A stretch of 64,000 nt of DNA from positions 23,502 through 87,501 of the forward strand of contig WSYH01002419.1 in the NCBI GenBank assembly GCA_036426205.1. Direction: 5' to 3'. Of the stretch, positions 54,868-64,000 are shown one piece after another (the stretch's first letter is position 1; every line of letters starts with the position of its first letter). This DNA is from Ascaphus truei (lineage: Eukaryota; Chordata; Amphibia; Anura; Ascaphidae). A model generated the notes under the pieces. It made no database searches, was not told the origin of the DNA, and saw only the letters and a list, made by a program, of their open reading frames with translations. A program made the position numbers and the translations under genes.

Positions 54868-55017
54868 TTAGGTACTCGCAGATCGTGGCAAGTGAAAAAT
54901 AGATTTATCCAACGATCGACATTACAGTACAAACATGAACCTCTAAGACGGAACTGAAACGTTGATCATTGATTAAATCTATTACATGTTCACTTGACAA
55001 GATCTGCGAGTACCTAA
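54868..55017. repeat. 150-bp palindromic repeat
   Basis: The 29-bp ends 54868-54896 and 54989-55017 are inverse at 27 of 29 positions (TTAGGTACTCGCAGATC core). Weaker pairing continues inward (AATAGATTTA...TAAATCTATT). The loop holds CTCTAAGACGGAACTGAAAC, again hammerhead-like. It is probably a small palindromic element. Confidence 0.6.
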
Positions 55018-56449
55018 TTCGGACAGGTTGCTGTATGCAAGTAGCTCGCCCACCCAGGCAAGCTCTCAGCTAGCGGAGCGAGGCAGACATAGCACAGAGG
55101 CAAAGAAACGTCCATCCCCGGACCATTTCTGTATCAGTTTGGAAGAGAAGCATAATTATTATTTTTTTCTCCCAATCAATATATTATACAGTTATTACTT
55201 TAAAGAAGCAGAGCTAAGGAGTTATGGCGAACTTCCACACAATAAATGGAAAGTTAAAATGATGTTTAGAGAGAACCGTTTACGTTAGAATGGCAATGCC
55301 GTATCAAACCGAATTAAGGGTTCGCTGAAATTGATCTTATTGTAAGAGATATTGATAGTGGTATGATAACTGTGTTGGGAAGGGAAAAAAATGAACACTT
55401 GGCCAGAACTACCACTGTCCACTGAATTATACACCTAATCAGATATCTTTCACTGATTCATATCTGTTGGTCTGAAAATAAACTTTAATAGTGTTATCTT
55501 CAGTTGTTTTACTCATAATTTAAGACGATGCTGTACAATAGATAGATGTTTTGTATAAGGACACCAGCCCCCATTAGAGACAAGCGCAAAGCACAGGTAT
55601 CAAGCAACCGGTCAACACATCCGACACAGACAAAGAACTGCACACAATGCAGAAAGATCATGCTCAGCTAGAAACTGGCGACACTTTGTTCCACTCAGGA
55701 TATAAACACAGCCAGTGGCGTGTCACTGAAACATGTCACTGGCTGTCCAATGTTTTCATTCGACATATGGAGATGGCTATTAATCACTAATGGCTCATTT
55801 CTGATCATTGGCCGTTAACAGTTGAGGTTTAGCAAACATTTACCCTTGCTATTTCACAACAGAGAGATGGGAAACATCTATAGTTTTTTTTCTGGTTACA
55901 TGGGCAGCTTAAAGTGTCATTCATTTGTATACAGAAAATAAGTATTTGAATAAAAAAATTAAAATAAAGCAGAAGTGCTCAGCACTACTGAACACAACCA
56001 AACTTCCACTACTGCTTTTAGTCCAGACTGTAGACTGAGCATTTTGATGGGATAGAGCTAGCTATATCTTTATATACAGAATATAAGAAGTGCACCGATA
56101 ACAAAATAGCTTACAATGTAATCAAAGTCAAGGATATTCTGTCAATTATTGTTATTCCACTGGAAAGCTGATCCAGTTATCCACTACCCCTTCAGTGGAT
56201 AACTGCACACGCTCCTGTCGCCCTCAATCCCCTCCCCCTCCAAGTAACTACCTGGACTGTTGACCTCACCTCCCCAGTAACTGCCCCGCTCTCGTTGCTC
56301 TCGTTGCCCTCATCGCCCCAGCAACTGCCCCACCCTCCTGCTGCCCGCCCCAGCGTGTAACTGACCCCCAACATCCTGTTCTCCCCCGGGTAACAGCCCC
56401 TCTAATCTAGTTGCCCCTCGCCCACGTGTGTAACTGCCCCACTCCTCAC
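55018..56449. other. GLTP intron 1, 5' part
   Basis: No repeat boundary is recognised. The C-rich region 56220-56449 just downstream of exon 1 belongs to the GC-rich promoter area. Confidence 0.45.
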
Positions 56450-56552
56450 CAAAGAAGGCGGGCAGATGTGACACCGACTCCAGGAAGCTGCAGGTGTCTA
56501 TCTGCTTATCCGCAGGCAGCGGCTTGAACTGGTGCTGGAGGAGCAGCGCCAT
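56450..56552 (-). CDS. GLTP: GLTP exon 1
   Basis: The ATG at 56552-56550 is in the strong context GCCATGG. The exon encodes MALLLQHQFKPLPADKQIDT then CSFLESVSHLPAFF plus the first base of Asp35, and ends at a GTGAGG donor. Human GLTP starts MALLAEHLLKPLPADKQIET. Confidence 0.94.
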
Positions 56553-56780
56553 GGCGGGTATCCCCCCCTGGTATAACGTTCACAGTCCGCCTGTCCCCCG
56601 GTGCTGGCCGCACTCTGCCCGACGCGGAACTAAACTGAACTACTCACTCCCTGCACCTTACAGCTGACTGCGAGGGGCGGAGCGAGTGGAACGCGCCGCA
56701 GCCAATCAGCAACAAACTTACAAATCAACACACAATGGTTACATCACCCTCAGCCAATCAGATGCTCCCCTCACAGCAGA
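56553..56780 (-). promoter_or_regulatory. GLTP: GLTP promoter region
   Basis: GC-rich, without an obvious TATA box. It contains a GC box (GGGGCGG on plus, about 56674-56680) and two inverted CCAAT boxes (AGCCAATCAG at about 56700 and 56753). This fits a broad housekeeping-type promoter reading left. Confidence 0.55.
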
Positions 56781-57124
56781 GAAGGGGGGTGCAGTGTCTC
56801 ACACCTGTTCATGAATAATACACATGCTGAGATAGGGGAGAGGTTTATTCTAATGAAACATTTAGTGGAACTTTCTAAATGCAGACTATTACCAGGTCAA
56901 GGTGTTAGGGAAAGAATAAAGCAGCACAGCACGTTATCTTGGATTTCAATGCCCATGCTGAGGTCAGGTTAATTATATATAGTAATTAGGTACAATAGAA
57001 AGTAATAGCAGGCACACCTGGACTTGTGCAAAAATACAAACAGTTTATTAAAAGCATTGAAATAGGCTCATTGGAGAGCCGAAACATTGACCTTAGTCAT
57101 AAATTTGGAGAGAGAGAATAAAAA
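56781..57124. other. Unassigned; Penelope-type motif near 57064
   Basis: GGCTCATTGGAGAGCCGAAA at about 57066-57085 forms a stem followed by GAAAC, like the other Penelope-type motifs; nothing else is recognised. Confidence 0.35.
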
Positions 57125-57245
57125 TATTGCTTGTGAGCACATTCACATGTCTTAGACAGGTCTGCAACCCTGCTTTTCACCATTATCACCTAGTATATAG
57201 TGCGTCCACTGCAACAAGGGATTCTGGGAAATGATATGCAAATGA
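57125..57245. repeat. Dispersed repeat (AGAATCCCTTGCTGC family), inverse copy
   Basis: GTGAGCACATTCACATGTCT, GTCTGCAACCCTG and CAAGGGATTCTGGGAAATGA match the order at 21785-21895. Confidence 0.6.
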
Positions 57246-57282
57246 GCACACAGTGCCACCCTTTTGCCACCTTACATGGCTA

Positions 57283-57475
57283 TGCATATATATTATATAT
57301 ATATATATATATATCATATATATTATATATATGTATCTGTACCACCGTGTTAGCCGAGCTTTAATAATCAAAAATGAATAGACGATACAGTTCTGTGGCT
57401 AACAAAATGCTTTTATTTGTGCGAGCTTTCGAGATACACTGATCTCTTCTTCCGGCGATGTTACATTGAATAAAG
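57283..57475 (-). mobile_element. Penelope-like element 3' end with (TA)n tail
   Basis: The minus strand reads GAAGAAGAGATCAGTGTATC then TCGAAAGC, AATAAAAGCATTTTGTTAGC, ATTATTAAAGCTCGGCTAAC and a (TA)n tail. I recognise this as a Penelope/Neptune-type 3' end. The GAGAT/ATCTC stem with GAAA is a degenerate hammerhead layout. Confidence 0.6.
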
Positions 57476-57940
57476 CAGGCAAGGGGTTTACTCAAAAACA
57501 GTGCATCTTGGAATGTGATTAGAGCCCATCCCTCCCCCCAGTGTAGTGTTTGATTTATGACTTGAGGTGTAAATAGTCCGTGAATGTGAGTGATGTAAGA
57601 GAGTGTGTATGTATGCAAGTATGTATATGTATATATGTAAAGCTTTGTTAAATCATGGCTCATAAAGTCACGTTACCTAAACCAGATGTTATTTTTCCTG
57701 GGGTTAACACGTTTCCTCTAAGCCTATGCTAATGAGGTGTTTTTTTGCATATAATAAGCTTTGTCATGTTATTGTTTGTAGCATAACTTTGTGTTATCTT
57801 CCAATAACGTGACAGCAAGTATGTCTTGGCGTTACTCATATCCAGACTCTGAAATACGTGTTAAACTCAATTGAGAAAGATTGGAAAGGGAAATAACACC
57901 GGGAAATAACGTTATGTTGGTTAAACTATACCTAACTGTG
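57476..57940. other. Unassigned sequence
   Basis: Nothing recognised. Confidence 0.3.
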
Positions 57941-58900
57941 GTGTTACACATGTAACCCTCCCTGACCGGCTTCTTAGCAGGGTTACATCAGTGTGCATTA
58001 TAGGGCTACTCCGCATGGGTTAGCGTGACCCAGGGGGCTGGATTTGGGCGGCTGGGTGATGCGGTAGCAAGGTTGTGGAATAATGGGCGCCAGGAACTTT
58101 TGTCATACAACTGTCTTTTATTCAGGTCCTCAGGCACAGGGACCGCTCACCACACTTTATAAAACATTGTAACATCTCTTTATTTCTTTATTGTCATTGA
58201 TGCTTTATACCCTTCCATGAATGTCCACTCTTAAGACTCTGAGGGAGGTATATATCTTAGTTGCTTAACTGTTCTGAGACCTGGGGGCCCCCACCTTTCC
58301 CGTTCGGGATACCCCTCTGTATTATAGGCCCATTGCGAATCCAAGAGTTTCCTATACAAGTGACCCCAACACCTTACGGGTACTACCACTTCCCTGCAGT
58401 CAAAGAGAACTGTTAATGCAGATCCGCTGTTAGAGCCAATCCGCCCGCACCCAGGAGTCCTCATTATAGAGGCCCTCTATGGCATGCCGTTTTCATACTT
58501 TCAAAGCTTATATTGGACTCCTTCAATCTTCTTCTGGGATCCTAACTTAAGTGGGGTACTATCTACAACATAATAAAGTAGAGTGGGGCCTGGTCTATAC
58601 TAATGTATTATAAACATCCCTATCTCTCCTCCCCGATGCTCCTCTCCTCTGGTCCTCCTGGAACTGACCTTCTCTAACTTTTTCCTCCCCTTTTGTACTC
58701 TCCGGTATGTCAGGATCCCATGGCAACACAGGATGGGGCCTGGTACATGCTAACCATGCTAGTAACCCTATAGGGGGGGGGGGGGGGGGGGGGTCCACAC
58801 ACACATCCAGACCCTGTAATAGTCCTAAATCAGTGTCTGGATGTGAGTAACACCACGTTTAGGTCTGACCTAACTGATGTAATGTTAAGTCCCTGCATTG
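57941..58900 (-). mobile_element. Possible LTR or LTR-element remnant
   Basis: It shares ATGGGCGCCAGGAACTTTT with 10345-10375. It contains minus-strand AATAAA sequences (about 58160-58185) and a C-rich promoter-like part, but no clear TG...CA borders or duplication. Confidence 0.3.
58773..58793 (+). repeat. Poly-G run (21 G)
   Basis: Twenty-one consecutive G. Confidence 0.9.
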
Positions 58901-59101
58901 CCCTTAACGGGCTTCAGTGGATAGGTGACGTTATGATCACGCTTAGTTTGCATATCATCTCATTATCTCCAACGTATGTTATTATTAATGCTTTGCTCTT
59001 TACGGTAGAAAATATGGCTTAACGCTATGTAATTGTCCTTTGAAGACACACACTGTGAAATTAAGTTAGGTTACCGCCGCGTAAAGTGACTTACTGTAAC
59101 A

Positions 59102-59615
59102 GAGCTTTGTGGCTCAATCAGTGTCCCAGTCAACAACTGATTGAGCCACCTGTGCTGAAGCAGGGATAGCCTTAAAGAGGCAATCAAAGACGGTATTTTT
59201 TTTATATACAGGATTGAAGCAGGGGGTGTCCAGAGCTGAAACCCATTAATTTCAACTCCGGGAACCCCCTGCTTCCTGAGATACTTACCTTCGAAGAGGG
59301 TGCAGCTAGCTACTCCAGGGTTCACATTATGGCTGATTTTCAAAGCTCCCGGACCCCCGTGGGCTAATAGAAAGCCGTGACATCATCAGGTCAGCTTCCT
59401 ATTGGCCCATGTGACGCGGAAGAGTTTACTTGCATTAACCTGCAGGAGATACCGGCACCCCCTTTGCAAGTGAGTATCTCTGGAAGCAGGGGGTCCCCCG
59501 GGGCTGAAACTCCGGAGACACCCTGCTTCAATCCTGTATTTAAAAAACACAGCTTGGATTGCTCTGCTCCTTTAAAACCTGACCTGTTGGTGGCCCTTGA
59601 AGACTGGAGTTCAAG
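59102..59615. mobile_element. Palindromic hAT MITE split by a TTAA-type MITE
   Basis: The left part (59108-59171) has GATTGAGCCACCTGTGCTGA and AGCAGGGATAGCC. The right part (59576-59615) has AACCTGACCTGTTGGTGGCC. Joined through one TTAA they give the family's normal sequence, as seen intact near 14475. Confidence 0.7.
59176..59571. mobile_element. TTAA-type MITE, complete copy (396 bp)
   Basis: TTAA duplications are at 59172-59175 and 59572-59575. The termini are AGAGGCAATCAAAG and (inverse) AGGAGCAGAGCAATCCAAG, followed by long subterminal inverted repeats (ACAGGATTGAAGCAGGG). It is the reference copy for the fragments at 3156, 9181 and 27650. Confidence 0.8.
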
Positions 59616-59723
59616 TTCTCGTAGGGCAGAAAGGGTTTAAAAGGTAATCAATGTCTCTACCTATAATGAATAAGATATTGTTCTGCAGTGCCGCGGTGCA
59701 TGTAAGGGATACATACATTAAAT

Positions 59724-60005
59724 CATGGGGGCGCAAATTTTTTTCCCTGCTCACCCCTGCCGGTGGTCACTTCACCCCCGCGCCCACCCTCCCCACGGCT
59801 CCGGCGTCAGCTCCAGCGCCATGACGTCACGGTGCCATAGCATGGCGACGTGTGTGGAGCCAAGGTAAGTAAAGTTTACACAGGCACCGGCACTTAATTT
59901 AAGTGCCTTCGGGAAGCTCGCAGGGCCTCTGTAACCCCCCCCCCCCACCCGCAGGCAGTCTCGCGCCCCCCGTGGGGGTCGCGCCCCCAAGTTTGCGCAC
60001 CGCTG
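59724..60005. mobile_element. hAT MITE, complete with 8-bp duplication
   Basis: It starts CATGGGGGCGCAAATTT and ends AAGTTTGCGCACCGCTG, imperfect inverted ends. CATTAAAT is duplicated exactly at 59716-59723 and 60006-60013. The interior is CpG-rich with C runs. Confidence 0.85.
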
Positions 60006-60013
60006 CATTAAAT

Positions 60014-60299
60014 GATAGTCCCTTTGGCTATCAGGTCACCTGCCACCCTTTGCATGAAATAAGGTTGGGGAGGTAACGAGAGCTTCTATAGTACAAAGTC
60101 AATAGAGACTGAAATCATTTGGATGTATTGTATGTTGCACGTGAAAGACTTAATCATACAGTGTTAAAAACGGATATGTTAATAATTTGGGTGTGGACGT
60201 CAGGCTGTTAAAGGCCTATAAAGCAGTTGTGGTTACCTAACCGCTCAACCTAATACTCTAGTATCTAGTAAGGAATACTACAGGGTGCAAATACCTGAA
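60014..60299. other. Unassigned sequence
   Basis: Nothing recognised. Confidence 0.3.
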
Positions 60300-60535
60300 T
60301 ACCTGAACGCCCTCATACTGTCTCTGTATGTTCTCCCCACCAATTAGATTGTAAGCTCCCCGGAGCAGGGACTCCTCTTCCGAAATGTTACTTTTATGTC
60401 TGAAGCGCTTATTCCCATGATCTGTTATCTGTATTATTTGTTATTTATATGATTGTCACGTGTAGTACTAATGTGAAGCGCTATGTACACTAATGGCGCT
60501 ATATAAATAAAGATATACATACAAATAGGAAAAAT
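60300..60535 (+). mobile_element. LINE 3' end (L2/CR1-like family), with tail
   Basis: CTGTCTCTGTATGTTCTCCC, AATTAGATTGTAAGCTCCCC, GAGCAGGGACTCCTCTTCC and AGCGCTATGTACACTAATGG end in ATATAAATAAAGATATACAT. It is in the opposite orientation to the copies at 24-29 kb, and here the element's 3' terminus is intact. Confidence 0.6.
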
Positions 60536-60769
60536 TGTATGGTCCCTGTGGGAGGTGGGTCCCTGTCAGAGTAATCTCAGCCTTGGGTATTTGACCCCCT
60601 TGTGGGGACATTGAGTTCTCATGGGCTACTAGTCCACTTATTAAATTCCACAGCGAGTGTATAATATAGACCTTCTCTGGTCCCTTCTGGGACCTACCTT
60701 GTTAGTTGTTAAAGGCCTATACCCATGTAGTCGGACAGTTTAATTTCTTCAAGGCCTGTTTTCTATCCC

Positions 60770-61008
60770 TGTCCTTATCAGAGAGCCAGTAAAGATAAGG
60801 GGAGGGGGGATTCTGGCTGTACAAGCTCTTGCTGATCACACAGGGACATCTCACACAAGGGAGCAGCCAGAGGCAATCCCCCCCTCCCAGGTCTCACTAA
60901 CACACATTAAATATACACATAGGTGTCAGGTTTGGGTAAAACAGGTGTCAACCACCCAGATAATATCACTGGAATTAGTTCTCTTTGCTCCTAGGAGGGA
61001 TTGTTCCA
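60770..61008. repeat. Dispersed repeat shared with 21030-21370
   Basis: TATCAGAGAGCCAGTAAAGA, TCTTGCTGATCACACAGGGA, GGGAGCAGCCAGAGG and CTCCTAGGAGGGATTG follow the order seen in the first copy. Confidence 0.5.
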
Positions 61009-61012
61009 TTAA

Positions 61013-61374
61013 AGCAGCAGTCCAAGCTGACGTCCCCCCTCCCCCCTAATATGTGCATCAATACTATCCACACAATGATAAGTAATTAACTAAATTGCTG
61101 ATCGATCCGTTCTTCTGTAATCGATCGGCGAAGATTCGGCTCGGGGGTTCACGAAATGGCTGCAGAGGAGAATTGACTCAGCATCTGTGACTTTGTAAAT
61201 GGTTGCTATAGAAACAAAAAATGCCTGTTACATTATAATACATTAAAAATGTAATTCAGAGTTGTTTAAAAGAAAAATGCTATAAGTACAGTATTTTCTC
61301 ATAGCACAGAGCTGATTTATTTAAAACAAAACAAAAAAAAACCTCACACGTAGGATATTGCTGTGTCTGCAGCT
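61013..61374. mobile_element. TTAA-type MITE, second family member
   Basis: TTAA at 61009-61012 and 61375-61378. The left end is AGCAGCAGTCCAAGCTG and the inverse right end AGCTGCAGACACAGC. The interior differs from 59176-59571 and contains the near-palindrome GATCGATCCG...CGATCGGCG. Confidence 0.55.
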
Positions 61375-61704
61375 TTAAGCCTCATTGCTGGGAAGACGAG
61401 CCTTACATGGTTATCTTTCAATAGTCAGAATGTTTCATTAAAATTGTATTTTCTTTGGTCTCTGCAATACCCACATTTGACTCGTTCCCATGCTGTGATC
61501 TTTCCGGCTGTACCAATAAACACATTACACATTACACATGTCTTTTTTTTTTTTTTACATTTGGGCCACAATTTCTTTTTCAAAACTTGTAAAACTCATT
61601 TCGGAAGTCTAAACGACGCACTAATTGCGCCGCTTTGGCAACAAAGGGGTTGCATTGGATGACGCCCGTAAAAGTACGTGGTACACACTCAGGTTGTTAT
61701 TCGG

Positions 61705-61807
61705 TAAACTGCGATAGTGCCGATCGGGGCACTATGGCACAGAGATTCCTATTGACTTGATGGGAGTTTCTGTGAATCAGTGCCCCGATCGGCACTATTG
61801 CAGTTTA
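61705..61807. repeat. 103-bp hairpin element
   Basis: Arms 61705-61733 and 61779-61807 are inverse at 28 of 29 positions (TAAACTGCGATAGTGCCGAT...). The loop contains GATTCCTATTGACTTGATGG. Confidence 0.75.
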
Positions 61808-61879
61808 GTGTTGTTAGTTTAGTATTTTAATGGAGCAGAGGATAATGCGGAGCGTAAAGCTGCCATATTCATTATAGGT

Positions 61880-62225
61880 AATCTTCCACACTTACTCTTC
61901 AAGGGACAGTCCAACCCCTGCACCCCTCTTTCTTTATTCTACCTGTGGGAAGCAAAAGGGTCCCCAAAGCTGACCTGCGTTCATTTCAGCTCTAGAGACC
62001 CCAGGTTCCTGAGAAACATAGCAGAAGGTAGCACCGGTACTTCTGTTTAAAAAAAAATCCCCTTTACACACGGGTCAATGACATCAAGTCTTCCTATTAG
62101 CCCTTGTGGGAGATTTAAGCGGCCATTTTGTTTCCCCAAAGGGGGAGACGGTACAAGCGCTACTTTTACAGGTATGTATGACACTAACGTGCTTCAGCTC
62201 TGGGGACCCCCTGCTTCCCCCCTCC
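61880..62225. repeat. TTAA-type MITE-related repeat, degenerate
   Basis: AAGGGACAGTCCAACCCCTG, TCAGCTCTAGAGACCCCAGG, GCGGCCATTTTGTTTCCCCA and GGGGACCCCCTGCTTCC are shared with 12181-12530 and with the complete MITE. Ends are not clear. Confidence 0.4.
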
Positions 62226-62335
62226 TTCCCAATTAAATTTCACCTCTAACTGAGCCACAGGTAGCAGATAAATGAAAACCCCGGGGGAATCCGCCATCCC
62301 CAATTATACAGCAATGACACGGTGTGGAGTCTCGC

Positions 62336-62336
<1 letters not shown>

Positions 62337-62398
<62 letters not shown>

Positions 62399-62505
62399 AC
62401 ACACACAGTGACACACACACACAGTGTGACACACACACACACACAGTGACAAACACACACACACAGTGACACACACACACACAGTGACACACACACACAC
62501 ACACC
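62337..62505 (+). repeat. (CA)n compound microsatellite
   Basis: About 50 bp of pure AC, then AC runs interrupted by AGTG steps (ACAGTGACACAC). It creates Cys/Val-rich artificial frames on minus. Confidence 0.95.
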
Positions 62506-62780
62506 GGGGATATTGCCTGCGGCTCTCTGGGGGTCCGCCCATTACGTTTGTCTTTCTTGCGTCAAGTGCATGAGCGCCGTGTTAAACCTGAAAAGCCGGA
62601 ATCACTGGGGGGGCGGGGAGGGGGGTAACGTCCTATGTCCCATCACCGTAGGAATTTAACCCTTTCTCTGCAGCAGAGGTGTCAAGTATGGTGTGGGTAG
62701 GGAATCGCATAGGCGATGAGCTTTATATTTTGAACCCAAATTAGCGAAGGCAATGCAGACCTGTTTGGGTTTATACTCAG

Positions 62781-62849
62781 AGTATACTAGCTGAGAGACC
62801 CGGCGTTGCCCGTGAGTTAAATTTCCCGCTAGGAAAAGGGGGAGGGGTG
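62781..62849 (+). repeat. 69-bp direct repeat, copy 1
   Basis: AGTATACTAGCTGAGAGACC then CGGCGTTGCCCGTGAGTTAA and CGCTAGGAAAAGGGGGAGGG; repeated at 63925-63993. Confidence 0.8.
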
Positions 62850-63924
62850 TCAGGAATCCACTCCTGGCTTTGGCTGGAGCCCTTCCATCCAGAGCTTTGC
62901 AGGTTCCAGGCAAACTATTCCCTGCTTCTGCAATCACCTGCCTCGTGCTGCCTTTTGTGCAGCTCTGGCCTGATTGGCCTCCTGTGCTATTTAGTGCCTG
63001 CCCCGCCCTCAGGAAGTTGCTGGACATAGACTTTGCAATCGAAGTTGCAAGTAACTGTGCATGTCACAGACTCCGTGTTTGGCCTGTTGGGCTCCTTGTG
63101 CCTTGTATCCTGCTTACAGTCCCCGGCATCCCAAGGCCTTCTTGCTTAGCAGCCCCGGCACTGCTTTCCTTGTTCCTGGCAGACTTCGCCTTCGCCGTGC
63201 TGTAGCGGCTATGCTGGTTTCTCCAGCATTTCCTGTGGCGTGTCTGCACTTCTGGTTCCTGCTTCCTCCAAGTGGAGTGTACTCCTGGCCTTTTCCTGAT
63301 GCACTGCAGCACCTTCGCTGAAGCACCTCCGCTGCAGTGGCTTCTCTCAAGGTTCTATCCTCCTGTGCTGAAGTACCTTCACCCAAGATTTCCTGTTGGT
63401 GACCTCGGATTGTTTCCATGACACCACTCCAGTGCCGCCTGCCTTGACGACTGCCTGGATAACGTTAACCCTACCTTCTCCAATCCTGACCTGGCTATGT
63501 CTGATTATGGAATCCGCACTCCGGACCTGACTCCGTGGCCTAAGGTCGGTGTTTATGCATCCCCAACTCAGCCCCGCGGTCCGGTACCAGTTTGTGGCAA
63601 GCACGTACGTTACATTCCTAGCATTTATTTGAGACAAAAAAATGTACCACCCCCAATGCAGTATTCTGTGTCCTTGTATCGTTACCGTACAGTTCAAATT
63701 AAATGCATGTTTTTACATTCTTACATTCTTATAATCAATACATTTATAGACACCCATTGTATTTCAAAGTGAGTTTCACATTTTTCCATAATTAGCACTC
63801 ACTTCATTATTACTCATTATGACTCACTCACTCACAAACCCAATGCAGTATGCAGTATACTGTTTACTTTATACAGTATGACACACACACATAAAGTACA
63901 TGTAATATTATATTATAATGTTAT
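62850..63924. other. Sequence between the direct repeats, possible LTR-type DNA
   Basis: TGTCAGGAATCCACTCCTGG at 62848 resembles the start of a gypsy-type LTR, and the region is GC-rich to about 63560 and AT-rich after. No terminal CA or internal coding domain was found, so this is only suggestive. Confidence 0.3.
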
Positions 63925-63993
63925 AGTATACTAGCTGAGAGACCCGGCGTTGCCCGTGAGTTAAATTTCCGCTAGGAAAGGGGGAGGGGAGAG
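63925..63993 (+). repeat. 69-bp direct repeat, copy 2
   Basis: Same sequence as 62781-62849 with one base missing in the TTTCC/A run; followed by G-rich sequence at the window edge. Confidence 0.8.
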
Positions 63994-64000
63994 GGGGGGG

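Larger units (their letters stand above)
38472..56552 (-). other. GLTP: Glycolipid transfer protein gene, five exons, complete
   Basis: GLTP is a soluble cytosolic protein that extracts and transfers glycosphingolipids between membranes. Five minus-strand exons with GT...AG borders join without a frame break into 209 residues, exactly the length of human GLTP. The joins are phase 1, 0, 2 and 0. Residues known to bind the sugar headgroup are all in place: D48, N52 and K55 (exon 2 and the start of exon 3), W96 (exon 3) and H140 (exon 4). Introns measure about 15.1 kb, 1.1 kb, 0.73 kb and 0.53 kb from 5' to 3'. Intron 1 has absorbed an inverted Penelope dimer, an RTE LINE and many small repeats. 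I see no stop, frameshift or lost splice site, so the gene should be functional. Identification is from the remembered human sequence. Confidence 0.93.

Noticed and set aside
62233..62542. Cys/Val-rich minus-strand open frames
   Set aside because: They are translations of the (CA)n microsatellite.
1..64000. CRISPR arrays, operons, prokaryotic mobile elements, tRNA or rRNA genes
   Set aside because: Spliced vertebrate genes and eukaryotic repeats fill the window; tandem arrays have no spacers, and I saw no convincing tRNA or rRNA sequence.

Overview
The window looks like nuclear DNA from a vertebrate, most likely an amphibian (probably a frog). It holds two recognisable host genes in a sea of interspersed repeats: TTAA-, TWA-, TA- and 8-bp-target MITEs, L1, RTE and L2/CR1-type LINEs, Penelope-like elements and LTR elements, plus many microsatellites. 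There are no prokaryotic features. The species call is an inference from gene similarity and repeat content, not a database result.

Host genes. (1) 30734-31432 (+) is an intronless 232-residue LAPTM-family lysosomal membrane protein with a compact promoter (duplicated YY1-like motifs, GC box, TATA-like box, ETS site). (2) 38472-56552 (-) is a complete five-exon gene for glycolipid transfer protein (GLTP). I assembled it from splice sites: exons 56552-56450, 41351-41293, 40202-40069, 39337-39187 and 38654-38472. The product has 209 residues, the human length, and every ligand-contact residue I know of (D48, N52, K55, W96, H140) is in register. Intron 1 is about 15 kb and is packed with retroelements.

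Layout. 1-3150: the gag end of a Ty3/gypsy-like element on the minus strand and its LTR. 3156-9305: a nested stack in which a TTAA-type MITE is split by a 4.56-kb LTR element (LTRs of 637 and 635 bp, 5-bp target duplication) and by a 5'-truncated L1 (13-bp duplication). 9.3-16 kb: hAT-type, Tigger-type and palindromic MITEs and low-complexity DNA. 16.4-18.4 kb: a TA-flanked MITE carrying about 25 copies of a 33-bp minisatellite, itself split by a solo LTR. 18.4-30 kb: mostly unassigned DNA with tandem repeats, MITEs and LINE tails. 30.4-33 kb: the LAPTM-like gene. 33-37 kb: MITEs. 37.4-56.8 kb: GLTP; its first intron holds an inverted Penelope-like dimer (47158-50756) and a decayed RTE LINE (about 51900-54300). 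56.8-64 kb: further repeats.

Most unusual content. The LTR element at 3308-7870 carries no recognisable gag, protease, RT or integrase. It encodes a long, lysine/glutamate-rich coiled-coil protein interrupted by one in-frame stop and one frameshift; its LTRs differ at only about 2-3% of sites by hand count. Next are the Penelope inverted dimer, which preserves two hammerhead-ribozyme-like motifs damaged at different places, and the MITE whose single 33-bp motif has expanded into a minisatellite. The host genes are not functionally linked to these elements as far as the sequence shows.
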